Shown in pieces: positions 39,772 through 49,668 of a stretch of 64,000 nt of DNA. The stretch covers positions 15,001 to 79,000 of the forward strand of contig CAJNDS010000469.1 in the NCBI GenBank assembly GCA_905221605.1, read 5' to 3'. Positions within the stretch are counted from its first letter, which is position 1; each line of letters opens with the position of its first letter. A model generated the notes under the pieces. The model was not told the origin of the DNA, made no database searches, and worked only from the letters and a program-made list of their open reading frames with translations. The translations under genes were made by a program, and so were the position numbers. This DNA is from Symbiodinium natans (taxonomy: Eukaryota > Sar > Dinophyceae > Suessiales > Symbiodiniaceae).

Positions 39772-39925
39772 TTAGCTTGATTGATCCATGATGTTTTGGG
39801 CATTGCGCTCCTGGACCTCGATGTTGCTCCTCGGGCTGCCGAGCGGCATAGAAGACCTTTTGGATGGTACACCTGCGCTCGTCCAGGGACCATTCCTGCT
39901 TCTTGAGCGGCTTTGTGAAACCGGG
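39772..39925 (-). CDS. Terminal exon candidate with frame change
   Basis: On the minus strand KQEWSLDERRCTIQKVFYAA followed by RQPEE has about 79% G/C-ending codons. The bias then moves to the next frame, SNIEVQERNAQNIMDQSS and TAA (about 80%). A one-base indel, a sequencing error or a tiny intron near 39835 would explain this. A plus-strand frame is open throughout but less biased. Confidence 0.4.
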
Positions 39926-40034
39926 TACTCGAAACCGAACGTTTAAACTCTATGAACTGTAAAGCGTTCGCTTGAGTTCGCCCCCGAAACCAAAAACCCC
40001 AACCCCCTGGCGTAACACTGCTAAACCCCAAGAC

Positions 40035-40143
40035 CTCCAAACATAGTACAGCCTCCACGGCCTGTACTGTGTGAGGGAGTTGATGATGTTCAGGGAAGTG
40101 GAGCCCACGTGCTCTATACGGATGTGCACCAAATACGTATGGC
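40035..40143 (-). CDS. Internal exon candidate upstream of 39772-39925
   Basis: The exon starts after ATAG|G and ends at GAG|GT (donor 40034-40033). The minus frame contains YLVHIRIEHVGSTSLNIINS and LTQYRPWRLYYVWR, with about 74% G/C-ending codons. It is probably joined to the exon at 39772-39925, giving ...YYVWR-KQEWSLDERR.... Family unknown. Confidence 0.45.
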
Positions 40144-40277
40144 CTATGTTTGTAGAAGGGGGACAGGGAAGGCGGGAGAAAGGCCAATTATGGTGACTGC
40201 TCTGGCTGTTCGGAACCCCAAGCCATTGAAAGAATCAGAGGCAATCCAGAGCGAGGCTATCTTCCTGTCCATTCACG

Positions 40278-40322
40278 ATTTAGGGTTTAGGGTTTAGGGT
40301 TTAGGATTTAGGGTTTAGGGGG
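40278..40322 (+). repeat. TTTAGGG tract
   Basis: Six units. The last telomeric tract for 2.3 kb. Confidence 0.96.
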
Positions 40323-40324
40323 AT

Positions 40325-40513
40325 CTGCTGACCATTGCAAGTCCAACCCTCCCCAACACAATGCTTAAACACTACTTCACCAGCACGCAATTGCTGAGAC
40401 CTACTTCGACTGCAAATGAAACAGTGAAACAGCCTCGGATACGTCAGACACATGCGCACGTGGCACAGATTTCAGCAGCTTATGCTGATGCTCTGTATGA
40501 AGCTCGCCAATGA
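40325..40513 (+). CDS. Terminal exon candidate, 62 open codons
   Basis: This is the only frame open through the segment. It contains NTMLKHYFTSTQLLRPTSTA, NETVKQPRIRQTHAHVAQIS and AAYADALYEARQ, then TGA. An internal exon start after GCAAG at 40341 is likely. AT-rich DNA with no telomeric tracts follows, as expected for a 3' end. The peptide looks helical and conserved in style but I cannot assign it. Confidence 0.45.
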   Translation: MLTIASPTLPNTMLKHYFTSTQLLRPTSTANETVKQPRIRQTHAHVAQISAAYADALYEARQ

Positions 40514-40514
40514 T

Positions 40515-40798
40515 GTATGTAAATACAAATAGTGTATATAGCGAAGAGTATATCGTATCAGTATAAAGTATATAGTATGCAGTATATAGTAGATAGAGTA
40601 TATGGTATATAGTTTTTCTTATACAGTACAGTACACAGTATATAGCATATAGAAAGCAGGATACAGTATGTAGTATCTAGAAATTAATACATAGCATATA
40701 GCCTCTAGTAAAACACATATAATGCAACCATATATATATATATATATCTTTATATATCAGTTTGTTAATATAGTATACAATGTATAATGCTTCTATGT

Positions 40799-40831
<33 letters not shown>

Positions 40832-40860
40832 TATTTATTCATACACATATGGTCATCCCA
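40515..40860. repeat. AT-rich microsatellite DNA
   Basis: Degenerate AGTATATAGTATA repeats and pure (TA)n near 40731-40748 and 40807-40830. Probable 3' flank of the plus-strand exon ending at 40513. Confidence 0.8.
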
Positions 40861-41124
40861 CCCCCGCCCCCACCCCCATGATCTAGGTTTAAGTACTGAA
40901 AAACATGACATGCTGAGCATGTACGGCAAAGTCCTTTTCCTTTTTTCAGCAAGTCTAGTTCTATGTTGGAAAACCTGTGAATAGTGCGAAGCGTGTGTCT
41001 ATTTGCATGTCATCGCCGAGAAAAACACCGAAACAAAAAAGTACACAAATGCAATTTCGTGAACATTTGTGTGAATTATTCGCATGAGACACGCTCAGCA
41101 TTTAATTCAAAAAACTCACATGTT

Positions 41125-41425
41125 GCCCCAAAAACCAAAAGTCCAAAAACTCAAAACCATGAAGCCGGGACACCGCTTTCTTTTTTAAATTTTGGTTTTC
41201 TCGAGGTGTCTTGTTTTGGATTTCAGGTGCTTCTGGCCTCAGAAACCAAATAAACATATGGTTCTGGGTTTTCACTCCAAACCCAAAAAACCCTCGTGAT
41301 TTTTTGGATGCTCAATCCTGCGGAGGGTAAAACACAAAAAAACATTGTTTGTTTGGACCTCGAGAGAATAAAGAAGGGGTGCCCTGCCTTCGTGGTTTGA
41401 ACTTTGGGGTTTTGGATGATGGCTT
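41125..41425. repeat. Imperfect inverted repeat
   Basis: The 41128-41215 arm (CCAAAAGTCCAAAAACTCAA, then TTCTCGAGGTGTC) is similar to the complement of 41350-41420. AT-rich. The ORFs here on both strands are probably by-products. Confidence 0.55.
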
Positions 41426-41579
41426 TTTGGTGCAAAATGTGCAACAAAGTTTTTTCTTGTATGAAGAATATGCTTTGTCAGAAGTTGTTTCTTCTATGTG
41501 ACTGCCTTGCACACACACACACAGAAAACATACACACACTCACACACCCTCTTGTTTTAATTTAGATTCACCTATTCGG

Positions 41580-43025
41580 TATGTAGGGTGCGGCGTCAAC
41601 ATGTAAAGTTCCAATTCGATTCAATTGCGAATGAGGCTTAGAAGAGGATGTCTTTGGATGCGGCATCTGAAGGCAACTAGTAATATAAAAAGAAATTAAG
41701 CTCAAGAGATAACGCAGCCCAGATGAGGGTTTCTGACGGTGTGTTTCTGAGGGTGTGGATGTGCAATTCAAAAGTCTAATTAGACTTGATTATGGGTGGG
41801 GCTTAGAAGAGGATGTCATGGGGTGTGGCCTCAGTTTAAAGAGTCGATTTAAGTGGAATTGCTAACGAAGTGCAGATGAGGATTTCTGAGGGTGTGGTGT
41901 CTTAATACAAACCCCAAATTACATTTCATTGCGAAGAAGGGCCAGAGGAGAACTTCAAAGGGTGTGGTCGGTCATACATAATTCCGAATAGGGAATAACG
42001 AATGAGGCGTAGATGGACGTGGCCTCTGAACCTGTTTGTTTTACTTGGCTGTTTTTACGAACGAAGCTGTGGCTTTATCATACACAAGCCTATTGACAGT
42101 TCATTAAGAGGCCCCAGAAGAGGATTTCATAGGTAAATATAGAATTCTAGGTACATTTAAACACGAAAGAGGGCTCAGAAAATGATCTCCTAGGGTGTGG
42201 CCTTTAACATTCTGTCCAAAAGTTACTAAGCACGAAGCCTCGATGAGAACTTCTTAGGCTGTGGGCTTCTTAAAGAAATTTGAAAGTTCTGATGAGGTTC
42301 TGCTACGAACAGGCCCCAGAATCGTGTGACTTTTTTTAATACAAGCATCTAGGCCGGCAAATCTTCAATGAGTCCAATAACAAACGAAGCTCTGATGAGG
42401 ATTTCTTAGGGCGTGGCTTTATAATGCAGAATTCCAGTTGAGCTTCATTGCGAATAGGGGCCAGAAGGGGATTTCATAGCGTGTGGTCTGCAATATCAAA
42501 AGTTCTCTAACTCGGTTTCGGAATGAGGCTTAGAAGAGGATGTCTTGCGGTTGGCCTCTTAATATACACCTGCTTGACTTGGCTTTAATTACGAACGAAG
42601 CCCAGAAGAGGATTTCTTAGGGTGTGGTGTTATCATAAAAACCTCAAACTATACCCTAAACCCTAAACCCTAAACCCTAAACCCTAAACCCTAAACCCTA
42701 AACCGTGGCTCGAAGCGAGGCCAGACACAGGAGAATTTCACAGGGTGTGGTCAGCAATATGAAATTCCAAATAGGTAGTAGCGAATGAGACTTAGACGAC
42801 CGTGGCCTCTTAATATGTTTGTTTTGCTTGCTTTTTTCTTACGAACGAAGCTGTGGCTTTATCGTACACAAGTCAATCGTATTTTCATGAAGAGGCCGCA
42901 GAAGAGGATTTCCTAGGCTGTGGCCTTTAAGTGTAGAGTTCTTTTCCTATCTAGGTTTCTAAATAGATTGTATTGCGAATGGCTAGAGGATTTCTGAGAG
43001 GAAGATCTGTAAGGGTGTGGCCTTT
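41580..43025. repeat. Degenerate satellite, about 65-80 bp period
   Basis: Units centre on GAAGAGGATTTCTTAGGGTG and GTGGCCT, with ACGAACGAAGC and GCGAATGAGG spacers. A higher-order repeat of about 770 bp is visible: 42000-42150 matches 42770-42920. Interrupted by a telomeric tract at 42653-42703. Confidence 0.85.
42653..42703 (-). repeat. CCCTAAA tract inserted in a satellite
   Basis: Seven perfect units with satellite sequence directly on both sides. Confidence 0.97.
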
Positions 43026-43127
43026 TCAGTTTTGAATCGGCCCTCAAACTCAAGATTGAAGAGTGAAGTTTCTCAGAAAGTCTTTTTATGCACATTATGC
43101 ACATGTCTAAAAAATATTTGCGGGGGT

Positions 43128-43225
43128 ACCATATGTATATATATATATACATATATATTTATATACATATACATACGTATGTGTGTATACAGTTACAAAT
43201 ATATTCATATATATATACACACACC
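43128..43225. repeat. (TA)n-rich microsatellite
   Basis: TA and TATG/CATA repeats next to the terminal exon at 43255-43340. Confidence 0.85.
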
Positions 43226-43254
43226 AAGAGTCTGGTCTCCCCTGAAGGAGCTCC

Positions 43255-43340
43255 CTAGCAGTCCTGAGACTTGAAGTCCTTGAGGCCCTCGGGGGTGCAG
43301 ATCTTCTTCTCGATCACGAAGCGCGCGAACCTCTGTGTGG
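43255..43340 (-). CDS. Terminal exon, strongly coding-like
   Basis: After TAAG (acceptor 43342-43341) the minus frame reads TQRFARFVIEKKICTPEGLK then DFKSQDC and TAG. About 25 of 28 codons end in G or C, the highest bias in the window. The AT-rich region to the left would be the 3' flank. Family not recognised. Confidence 0.55.
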
Positions 43341-43675
43341 CTTAGAGTTGAAGGGGATTAAGGGGATTAGGGGGTTTAGGGGGCTTGGGGGGCTTAGGGG
43401 GTTTAGGGGCTTTAGGGGCACTCCTGGTTCAAGGGGTTAAGGGTTTCGGGGTTTGGGTTTAACGGGGGTGTGGGCGTTTAGGGTTTAGGTTTGGGGGGGC
43501 TGTGAGGGGGGTGGGGGGGGGGGGGGGGGGGGGGTGGGAGGGGCTTCTGAGGGTTTTTGGAGTTGAGGAGTTGTGGTGTTGAGTTTGTGTTCTTGTCATT
43601 TGCCTGTGTTTGAGGTTGTGAGATCAGGATACGAGGGGGTTGGGCTTCCACAAGACACCAACCTCTCAATGGATG

Positions 43676-43758
43676 TGTTTAGGGTTTATGGTTTAGGGTT
43701 TAGGGTTTAGGGTTTAGGGTTTAGGGTTTAGGGTTTAGGGTTTAGGGTTTAGGGTTTA
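43676..43758 (+). repeat. TTTAGGG tract
   Basis: About 12 units. Confidence 0.97.
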
Positions 43759-43944
43759 AACTGGTTATTGATGGTAGCAGCATATGCACGGGTCTCTGAA
43801 ACAAAGCTGCTTTATGCTAGCAGCTACCGAACAAGAAGTAGCTGTAATCGAACTGTCAGCATGTGAAGTTAGGTTTAGGGTTTAGGGCTGAGGGGTTCGG
43901 GGCTAGGGTTTAGGGTTCAGGGTTCAGGGTTTAGGGTTTAAACA

Positions 43945-44030
43945 GAATCCACCAAGCAGACTGGCAACCCTCGGACAACCCCGGCGGCTTGATCCCACTG
44001 GGCGTTTGAAAAATGTACTCCATAACCTTG
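43945..44030 (-). CDS. Exon-like island, strand uncertain
   Basis: The minus frame reads PKVMEYIFQTPSGIKPPGLS then EGCQSAWW; the plus frame is open too. Telomeric tracts on both sides. If minus, it may belong with 43255-43340. Confidence 0.25.
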
Positions 44031-44068
44031 GGTTTAGGGTTTAGGGTTTAGGGTTTAGGGTTTAGGGT
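44029..44068 (+). repeat. TTTAGGG tract
   Basis: About five units. Confidence 0.95.
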
Positions 44069-44109
44069 ATATTTAGGTCGCCTAGAGATAGAAGGCACCT
44101 AAATCCCGA

Positions 44110-44190
44110 GTTTCCTGCGAAGAAGTCCTACGAAAAGCTGGTGGGCCTAGACCTCAAGTTGCAGCCCACAGAGCTTGCCGAAGGACAAGG
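44110..44190 (+). CDS. Exon-like island, unknown protein
   Basis: The plus frame reads NPEFPAKKSYEKLVGLDLKL then QPTELAEGQG. The frame is open from 44071. Followed by a TTTAGGG array. Confidence 0.35.
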
Positions 44191-44248
44191 GTTTAGGGTT
44201 TAGGGTTTAGGGTTTAGGGTTTAGGGTTTAGGGTTTAGGGTTTAGGGC
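44190..44248 (+). repeat. TTTAGGG tract
   Basis: Eight units. Confidence 0.97.
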
Positions 44249-44253
44249 AACTC

Positions 44254-44345
44254 CGCTGCCAGTGTCGGCCGCGGGGCAGGCAGCGCGCTTTGGCAGTGAC
44301 GTCCTCGGGCGCTTGCTCGAACTGAATCTGCGGCGGGGCGGCAGC
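44254..44345 (-). CDS. Exon-like island, unknown protein
   Basis: After a TCAG acceptor the minus frame reads AAAPPQIQFEQAPEDVTAKA then RCLPRGRHWQR, mostly G/C-ending codons. It lies between two TTTAGGG arrays. Confidence 0.4.
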
Positions 44346-44373
44346 GAATGCTGAGGGCTTAGTGGGTAGTGGG

Positions 44374-44416
44374 TTTAGGGTTTAGGGTTTAGGGTTTAGG
44401 GTTTAGGGTTTAGGGG
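44374..44416 (+). repeat. TTTAGGG tract
   Basis: About six units. Confidence 0.96.
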
Positions 44417-44440
44417 TTTGGGGTTTTCGGGGTTGGTGGG

Positions 44441-44578
44441 CTTGGTCAGCGCGGTGTTCTCAACACCCGTTTTGCAGAGGATACCTCATTTGCTTACACT
44501 CCCTTGCCTACGCCCCTGAGCCCCCGATTAAAGACACATCAAAACCACAATCTCTGTCAACCTGCCCTGCACCCATAA
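44441..44578 (+). CDS. Exon-like island ending in a stop
   Basis: The plus frame contains GLGQRGVLNTRFAEDTSFAY and TPLPTPLSPRLKTHQNHNLC, then a TAA. Little codon bias. It could be a terminal exon. Confidence 0.25.
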   Translation, partial: LGQRGVLNTRFAEDTSFAYTPLPTPLSPRLKTHQNHNLCQPALHP

Positions 44579-44706
44579 CAAACAGATTCACTGCCTACCA
44601 TCATGTCAAGGGTTAACTAGGACTTTAAGGGGGTTAAGCAACGAAGCTTGAAAGTTTCCTACCCCCCCGCCCCCCCCCCCCCGCCTCTGAACTCCTCATG
44701 CTGCAC

Positions 44707-44806
44707 CCTAAACCCTAAACCCTAAACCCTAAACCCTAAACCCTAAACCCTAAACCCTAAACCCTAAACCCTAAACCCTAAACCCTAAACCCTAAACCCT
44801 AAACCC
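44707..44806 (-). repeat. CCCTAAA tract
   Basis: About 14 units. Confidence 0.97.
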
Positions 44807-44929
44807 CCTCGCCTCGACTAGGGTGGTGCCCTCAGGGAGGTTGTGCGACTGGACCTGGGCATCGTCGGATAAGAGGGGGTCTTAATAATTACTTAGAATA
44901 GGGTTTAGGCTTTAGGTTTTAGGGTTAAG

Positions 44930-45240
44930 GGTTTAGGGTTTTAGGGTTTTAGGGTTTTAGGGTTTTAGGGTTTTAGGGTTTTAGGGTTTTAGGGTTTTAG
45001 GGTTTTAGGGTTTTAGGGTTTTAGGGTTTTAAGGTTTTAGGGTTTTAGGGTTTTAGGGTTTTAGGGTTTTAGGGTTTTAGGGTTTTAGGGCTTTAGGGTT
45101 TTAGGGTTTTAGGGTTTTAGGGTTTTAGGGTTTTAGGGTTTTAGGGTTTTAGGGTTTTAGGGTTTTAGGGTGTTAGGGTTTTAGGGTTTTAGGGTTTTAG
45201 GGTTTTAGGGTTTTGGGGTTTTGGGGTTTAGGGTGGGTTT
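44930..45240 (+). repeat. TTTTAGGG octamer array
   Basis: About 36 units of TTTTAGGG with four or five single-base variants. The longest uniform array in the window. TTTTAGGG is the Chlamydomonas-type telomere unit. Confidence 0.98.
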
Positions 45241-46029
45241 AGGGTAGGGTTTTGGGGGGTTGGAATAGTATAATTACAACAGGACCAGAAGGGAGTAGTA
45301 TTGGCTGAAGGCTAAGGGTACCTTATTGGGGGGGTCCGTATTATAAGGGGATCCGATTATTTGGGGTCTTTTTAGGGGTCCCCTTATTTTCGTAACCCCC
45401 CATATTGGTTGAAGGTTTAGGCTGTAGGCTGGCAAAGCTCCAGTTCTAGAGAAGACCAGGGGTGGGTTTCAGCCGATGCATGCCTAAACCCTAAACCCTA
45501 AACCCTAAACCCTAAACCTTAAACCCGGAACCCTAAACCCTTACTCCGACTTACTCCTGTTGGGTTGCTTTGGGGCAGAGTGCACCTGAAGAAGCACCAG
45601 TAAGAATAGCGTAGGTTCCGCAAAACGAGGGCACACTGGGTTTCGGCAGGGTCTCCGAAAATTGAGATCTCGGTTCGGATCAACCCTTCACCCTCAACCC
45701 TGAACCCCGCAAGCCTCACAAAGCCCGGTCTCTGAAGCTCGGGCGGACTGGAAGTACTCATCGCTGGTACACCTGGGCTGTTCAGAGTGATAGGGTTTAG
45801 GGTTGAGCAATTCTATGGGCATCTGCCCAAAACAGGGGTACCCCCAATATATATATATATATATACATACCCCCCAAAAGAATCCTAATTCTAGGAACAC
45901 ACAAAAAAGGGGTAGCCCTCCTCTCAAAGCCCCCATCTACATGTTACGTACGGAACGTAGGGGTGTCGGGCTCTTCAGGTCCCGGGGGGGTGCGAGGACT
46001 TTGTGGCATTCAGGGATTACCAACCTTGC

Positions 46030-46170
46030 GGACCAAATGAACCCTAACATTGGGATCATATACCCTATATTGCTATCATCTGCAATAGGGTATATACATA
46101 TATATATATATTCTATATAAATACACACACACACATGAACCAAAAACCCTTTTGGGGGTTCATTTGGTCC
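46030..46170. mobile_element. Inverted-repeat element, family C, best copy
   Basis: GGACCAAATGAACCC at the left is a perfect 15-bp inverted repeat of the right end (46156-46170). The interior has TATACCCTATA, a (TA)n run and an (AC)n run. Confidence 0.8.
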
Positions 46171-46278
46171 CCATAGGGCTTGGGGCTTTTAGAGCTGACA
46201 AAAACCACAGGTTGTGATCCGAGTTCAGTCGACCAGATGTTGCTCCGCTGCCAAGACAAGCGCGGGCCCTACACCCTG

Positions 46279-46345
46279 TTTAGGTTTAGGGTTTAGGGTT
46301 TAGGGTTTAGGGTTTAGGGTTTAGGGTTTAGGGTTTAGGGTTTAG
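46279..46345 (+). repeat. TTTAGGG tract
   Basis: About ten units. Confidence 0.97.
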
Positions 46346-46362
46346 GGGTTAGGGGTTAGGGT

Positions 46363-46429
<67 letters not shown>

Positions 46430-46432
46430 GGG
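46346..46432 (+). repeat. TTGAGGG array
   Basis: About 12 TTGAGGG units directly following TTTAGGG units, a clean block switch. Confidence 0.97.
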
Positions 46433-46579
46433 CCTGAATTCTACAAGGATGACAAGACGTCTGACCCAAGGCAACAGTGAAGTATGACAAAAACGACTGG
46501 AAGTATCAACCCCAAGAGCATTCGGCCTCTGGAAACCCCAAACCCCACACCCTTAACCCTTAAACCTTGGACCCAAAAC

Positions 46580-46665
46580 CCAGGTCCCTAAACCCCAAAC
46601 CCCAAACCCCAAACCCCAAACCCCAAACCCCAAACCCTAAACCCTAAACCCCTAAGCCCTCAACC
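46580..46665 (-). repeat. CCCCAAA tract
   Basis: About seven CCCCAAA then a few CCCTAAA units. Confidence 0.95.
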
Positions 46666-46669
46666 CAAA

Positions 46670-46745
46670 TCCCCAAACTCCGAGATCTGCACTTCACGAG
46701 GAGGCAATGGCCGCCTCTCCCGGGGTGCATGGGCGTAGTTGTCCA
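46670..46745 (-). CDS. Exon-like island, unknown protein
   Basis: The minus frame reads NLDNYAHAPRERRPLPPREV then QISEF; two thirds of codons end in G or C. Bounded left by CCCAAAC repeats and right by a CCCTAAA array. Confidence 0.35.
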
Positions 46746-46750
46746 AATTA

Positions 46751-46890
46751 CCCTAAACCCTAAACCCTAAACCCTAAACCCTAAACCCTAAACCCTAAAC
46801 CCTAAACCCTAAACCCTAAACCCTAAACCCTAAATAAACCCTGAACCCTAAACCCTAAACACTAACCCTAAACCCTAACCCTAAACCCCA
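46751..46890 (-). repeat. CCCTAAA tract
   Basis: About 19 units, last five degenerate. Confidence 0.96.
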
Positions 46891-47505
46891 GACCCAAAAG
46901 GATCGCTTTTCGAGGATCCCCGAATTTTGTAAGAAGACACAAGAAGGCCCCTAGTTTTGAGGACTACAGTTTTGGGGGGTGTTTGTAGTACACCTTATCA
47001 ACTGACCATAATGGAACACGATCAGGAATGATTCCGACCCCTGCATTCATGGGGTTTAGGCTTGTCTTGAGGCGAGGATTTGGGAGTGTGGGAGTTGAGA
47101 GTGCCAGTGTCTGCAAGGTCTTCTCATCTTGCAGGCAGCAAGGCTTGTTGATGTTCTGTTATTGTTGATTTTTGTTCAGGGTTTGGGGTTAGGTTTTTTG
47201 TTGGGGGGGGGGAAGGGAAGGGAATCCTCCCGAATGAGGGGTTAAGATTTTAAGATTTAAAGGGGAGGCTCGCAAGGGAGTTTCGGGGGCTCGTGGGGAG
47301 GATGAACCTGCACCATGTCATTCCCTTAGCTCTGCGCTCTCCTCCAGCCCCCAACCTGCAAAGCCCACAACAAACCCCAAAACCCCCTTCCCCAAAGCCT
47401 TTGCAACACTTGGGTGGTTCTCTAAATGCCGCTCCCTTCATGGATCCACTATATAGTACGTCGCCCTTGAAATAAGGACCCAAAAACCCCGAATCCTCCT
47501 CTTGG

Positions 47506-47600
47506 TAGGGAATGAGGGGATGAGGCACCTTGTATCCCCCTATATATAGTTTTATAGCCTTCAAAGGATTATATAGGGTACCTCACTCCCTCATTCCCTA
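47506..47600. mobile_element. Inverted-repeat element, single copy
   Basis: TAGGGAATGAGGGGATGAGG on the left is an almost perfect inverted match to the right end, over about 25 bp. The loop contains CCCCCTATATATAG. Confidence 0.65.
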
Positions 47601-47850
47601 CTAGGAACGAGTAGGCAATTTAGAGAACAAGCCAATTTCTAACCCCCTCCAGACAAGCACCAGGGCCTTTGTTGCCCTCGCTGATGGATTTCAGATCTTT
47701 GCTGAGCCTCTGTGCGCATCCCGGTTTTAGGGTTTAGGGAGTTTAGGGTTCAGGGTTCAGGGTTTCGGGTTTAGGGTTTAAGGGAATCGTCGCTGGGCTT
47801 CCTTGGAGGACCAAGAGAACCCTCAAACTGGGACCATCTATTCTAGACTG

Positions 47851-48117
47851 CTAGGTATATGAACTTGCGAAACCCTTTCTAATTTGCAGTAATCTTCTTG
47901 TGGGGGCGGGTGGTTTTATATGAGGAAAAGCTGGTTCAGAGTCTTTCCGCCACGTTCTCAGTTCCTCATGTCTGACCCCTTCCGGCTCGCAGTCCTTTCG
48001 GAAAGGGCATCGGAAGGAGCTTAAGGTGTTAGGCCTACCCATAATCCCCAGAAGGCCTAAACTCTTTAGCCCGTTCTTGAGTTTCAGGGTTGGTCTGCTG
48101 CGTCTGAGGAGGGCCAC
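47851..48117 (-). CDS. Hypothetical ORF, 88 codons, not low-complexity
   Basis: One of the longest ORFs free of simple repeats. It contains FRKDCEPEGVRHEELRTWRK and HIKPPAPTRRLLQIRKGF. No bias in third positions and no recognised domain. It may be chance. Confidence 0.25.
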   Translation of the reverse strand: MALLRRSRPTLKLKNGLKSLGLLGIMGRPNTLSSFRCPFRKDCEPEGVRHEELRTWRKDSEPAFPHIKPPAPTRRLLQIRKGFASSYT

Positions 48118-48605
48118 AACAGCTGCCTAGTCCTCGTAAATCCCAAGCCCCAAGCATTGGGTTTAGGTTGAGGGTCTAGGGAATTGGGTTGGGTTGAGAA
48201 ATTAGGGAGTAAGGATTAGGGATTGTAACTAGGGTTTAGGTCTTCGTAAACCCCCTCTTCCATCCGAGTTTCGATGCAACCCTAGGTCATAGAACAGCCT
48301 GGGAAACAAACCGGCACCTCCATTTGAGGTTTTCATAGGGCTTGGAAGGTCAAGCCCAAACAATCGGAAAGGGACTGGGCATCCAAGACTGACTAGAGCA
48401 CCCATAGAGTTAGGGTTTAGGGTTTAGGGTTTAGGGTTTAGGGTCTAGGGTCTAGGAGCTTAGGGCTTAGGATCTGCAGAACGAGGCAAGCGGCTGCTTC
48501 GTGATTGAGTCGCCCCAGAACTCTGTCAGATAGAGCCCTGCCAGCAAAGCACTTAACAACTGTCAGCTTTTCATTCAAGAACCATCTTGGGGAGCTGCAG
48601 GTAGG

Positions 48606-48732
48606 GTTCAGGGTTTAGGGTTTAGGGTTTAGGGTTTAGGGTTTAGGGTTTAGGGTTTAGGGTTTAGGGTTTAGGGTTTAGGGTTTAGGGTTTAGGGTTC
48701 AGGGTTTAGGGTTTAGGGTTTAGGGTTTAGGA
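48606..48732 (+). repeat. TTTAGGG tract
   Basis: About 18 units with one TTCAGGG. Confidence 0.97.
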
Positions 48733-48734
48733 AA

Positions 48735-48880
48735 CATAGGGTTTCTGCAAGCGGTAATTCGGACAAGTCCAGAAGCACATTGGATGCACCTGCGAAACCA
48801 GCATCGGCACACAACTGCGGTGTGCGCAGCCCACCCGATCCGGTGCTGTCAGCTCCCGCAACCGCAGAGGGAAACATCAA
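48735..48880 (-). CDS. Exon-like island, about 46 codons
   Basis: The minus frame contains SAVAGADSTGSGGLRTPQLC and ADAGFAGASNVLLDLSELPL. It is bounded on the left by a long TTTAGGG array into which the ORF runs. Weak codon bias. Confidence 0.3.
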
Positions 48881-49052
48881 TCTACCCAACACACAATGAG
48901 ACAACACTTCACCCCAAGAGGGGTCAGGGGTTTAGGGTGTATTTTGGCCTCTTCAGGGTTTTGGGGGCTTACCCTCTAAACCTAAAACCCTAAACACTAA
49001 AACCTAACCCTAAACCCGAAACCTTGAACCCTGAACCCTAAACACTAAACCC

Positions 49053-49130
49053 GAGAAAAGCCCAAGGGTCTGCGGCAACGTGCCTTTCTTGGTCTTCACC
49101 TTCGCGTTCATGGGGATGTCTCGGACCGGC
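49053..49130 (-). CDS. Internal exon candidate, strongly biased
   Basis: After CTGAG|G (acceptor 49132-49131) the minus frame reads PVRDIPMNAKVKTKKGTLPQ then TLGLFS; about 22 of 26 codons end in G or C. Pyrimidines precede the acceptor. Family unknown. Confidence 0.5.
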
Positions 49131-49412
49131 CTCAGAGGAAGGAGGCACGCGTGGTTAGGGTGTGGGGTTTAGGGTTTAGGGTTTAGGGTTTAGAGGAGTT
49201 GGGTTCAAGCTGTTCTTAGTTTTCGGGACTCCCGGTGATTTCGGGGGGTCTAGGGATTAGGGTTCGGGCTGTTAGGGCCTGGGCTTTTCTTCGTTTAGAG
49301 GGCTCGCGGGTGTTGTAACGGCTTTCGGGGTTTTTGAGGTGTTTCGGCAGTTTGGAAAGCCCATTTCACCATACTTGGAACACCAGTAGAAGTTCAACTG
49401 CAAGGTTTCGAA

Positions 49413-49538
49413 GAACCCTAAACCCTAAACCCTCAACCCTGAACCCTGAACCCTAAACCCTAAACCCTAAACCCTAAACCCTAAACCCTAAACCCTAAAC
49501 CCTAAACCCTAAACCCTAAACCCTACACCCTAAACCCT
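49413..49538 (-). repeat. CCCTAAA tract
   Basis: About 18 units. Confidence 0.96.
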
Positions 49539-49622
49539 ACCAGCTCGACCCCTTGCCGAGAGGCTTCACATCATCGTAGGGCCGCACGACCCCATAGAGA
49601 CCTGGATCTGCCGCGTCTCGGG
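49539..49622. CDS. Exon-like island, both strands plausible
   Basis: Minus reads RDAADPGLYGVVRPYDDVKP then LGKGSSW; plus reads ARPLAERLHIIVGPHDPIET then WICRVSG. Both have high G/C third positions, so strand cannot be decided from sequence alone. Confidence 0.3.
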
Positions 49623-49668
49623 TTTAGGGTTTAGGGTTTAGGGTTTAGGGTTTAGGGTTTAGGGTTTA
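49620..49668 (+). repeat. TTTAGGG tract
   Basis: About seven units. Confidence 0.96.
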
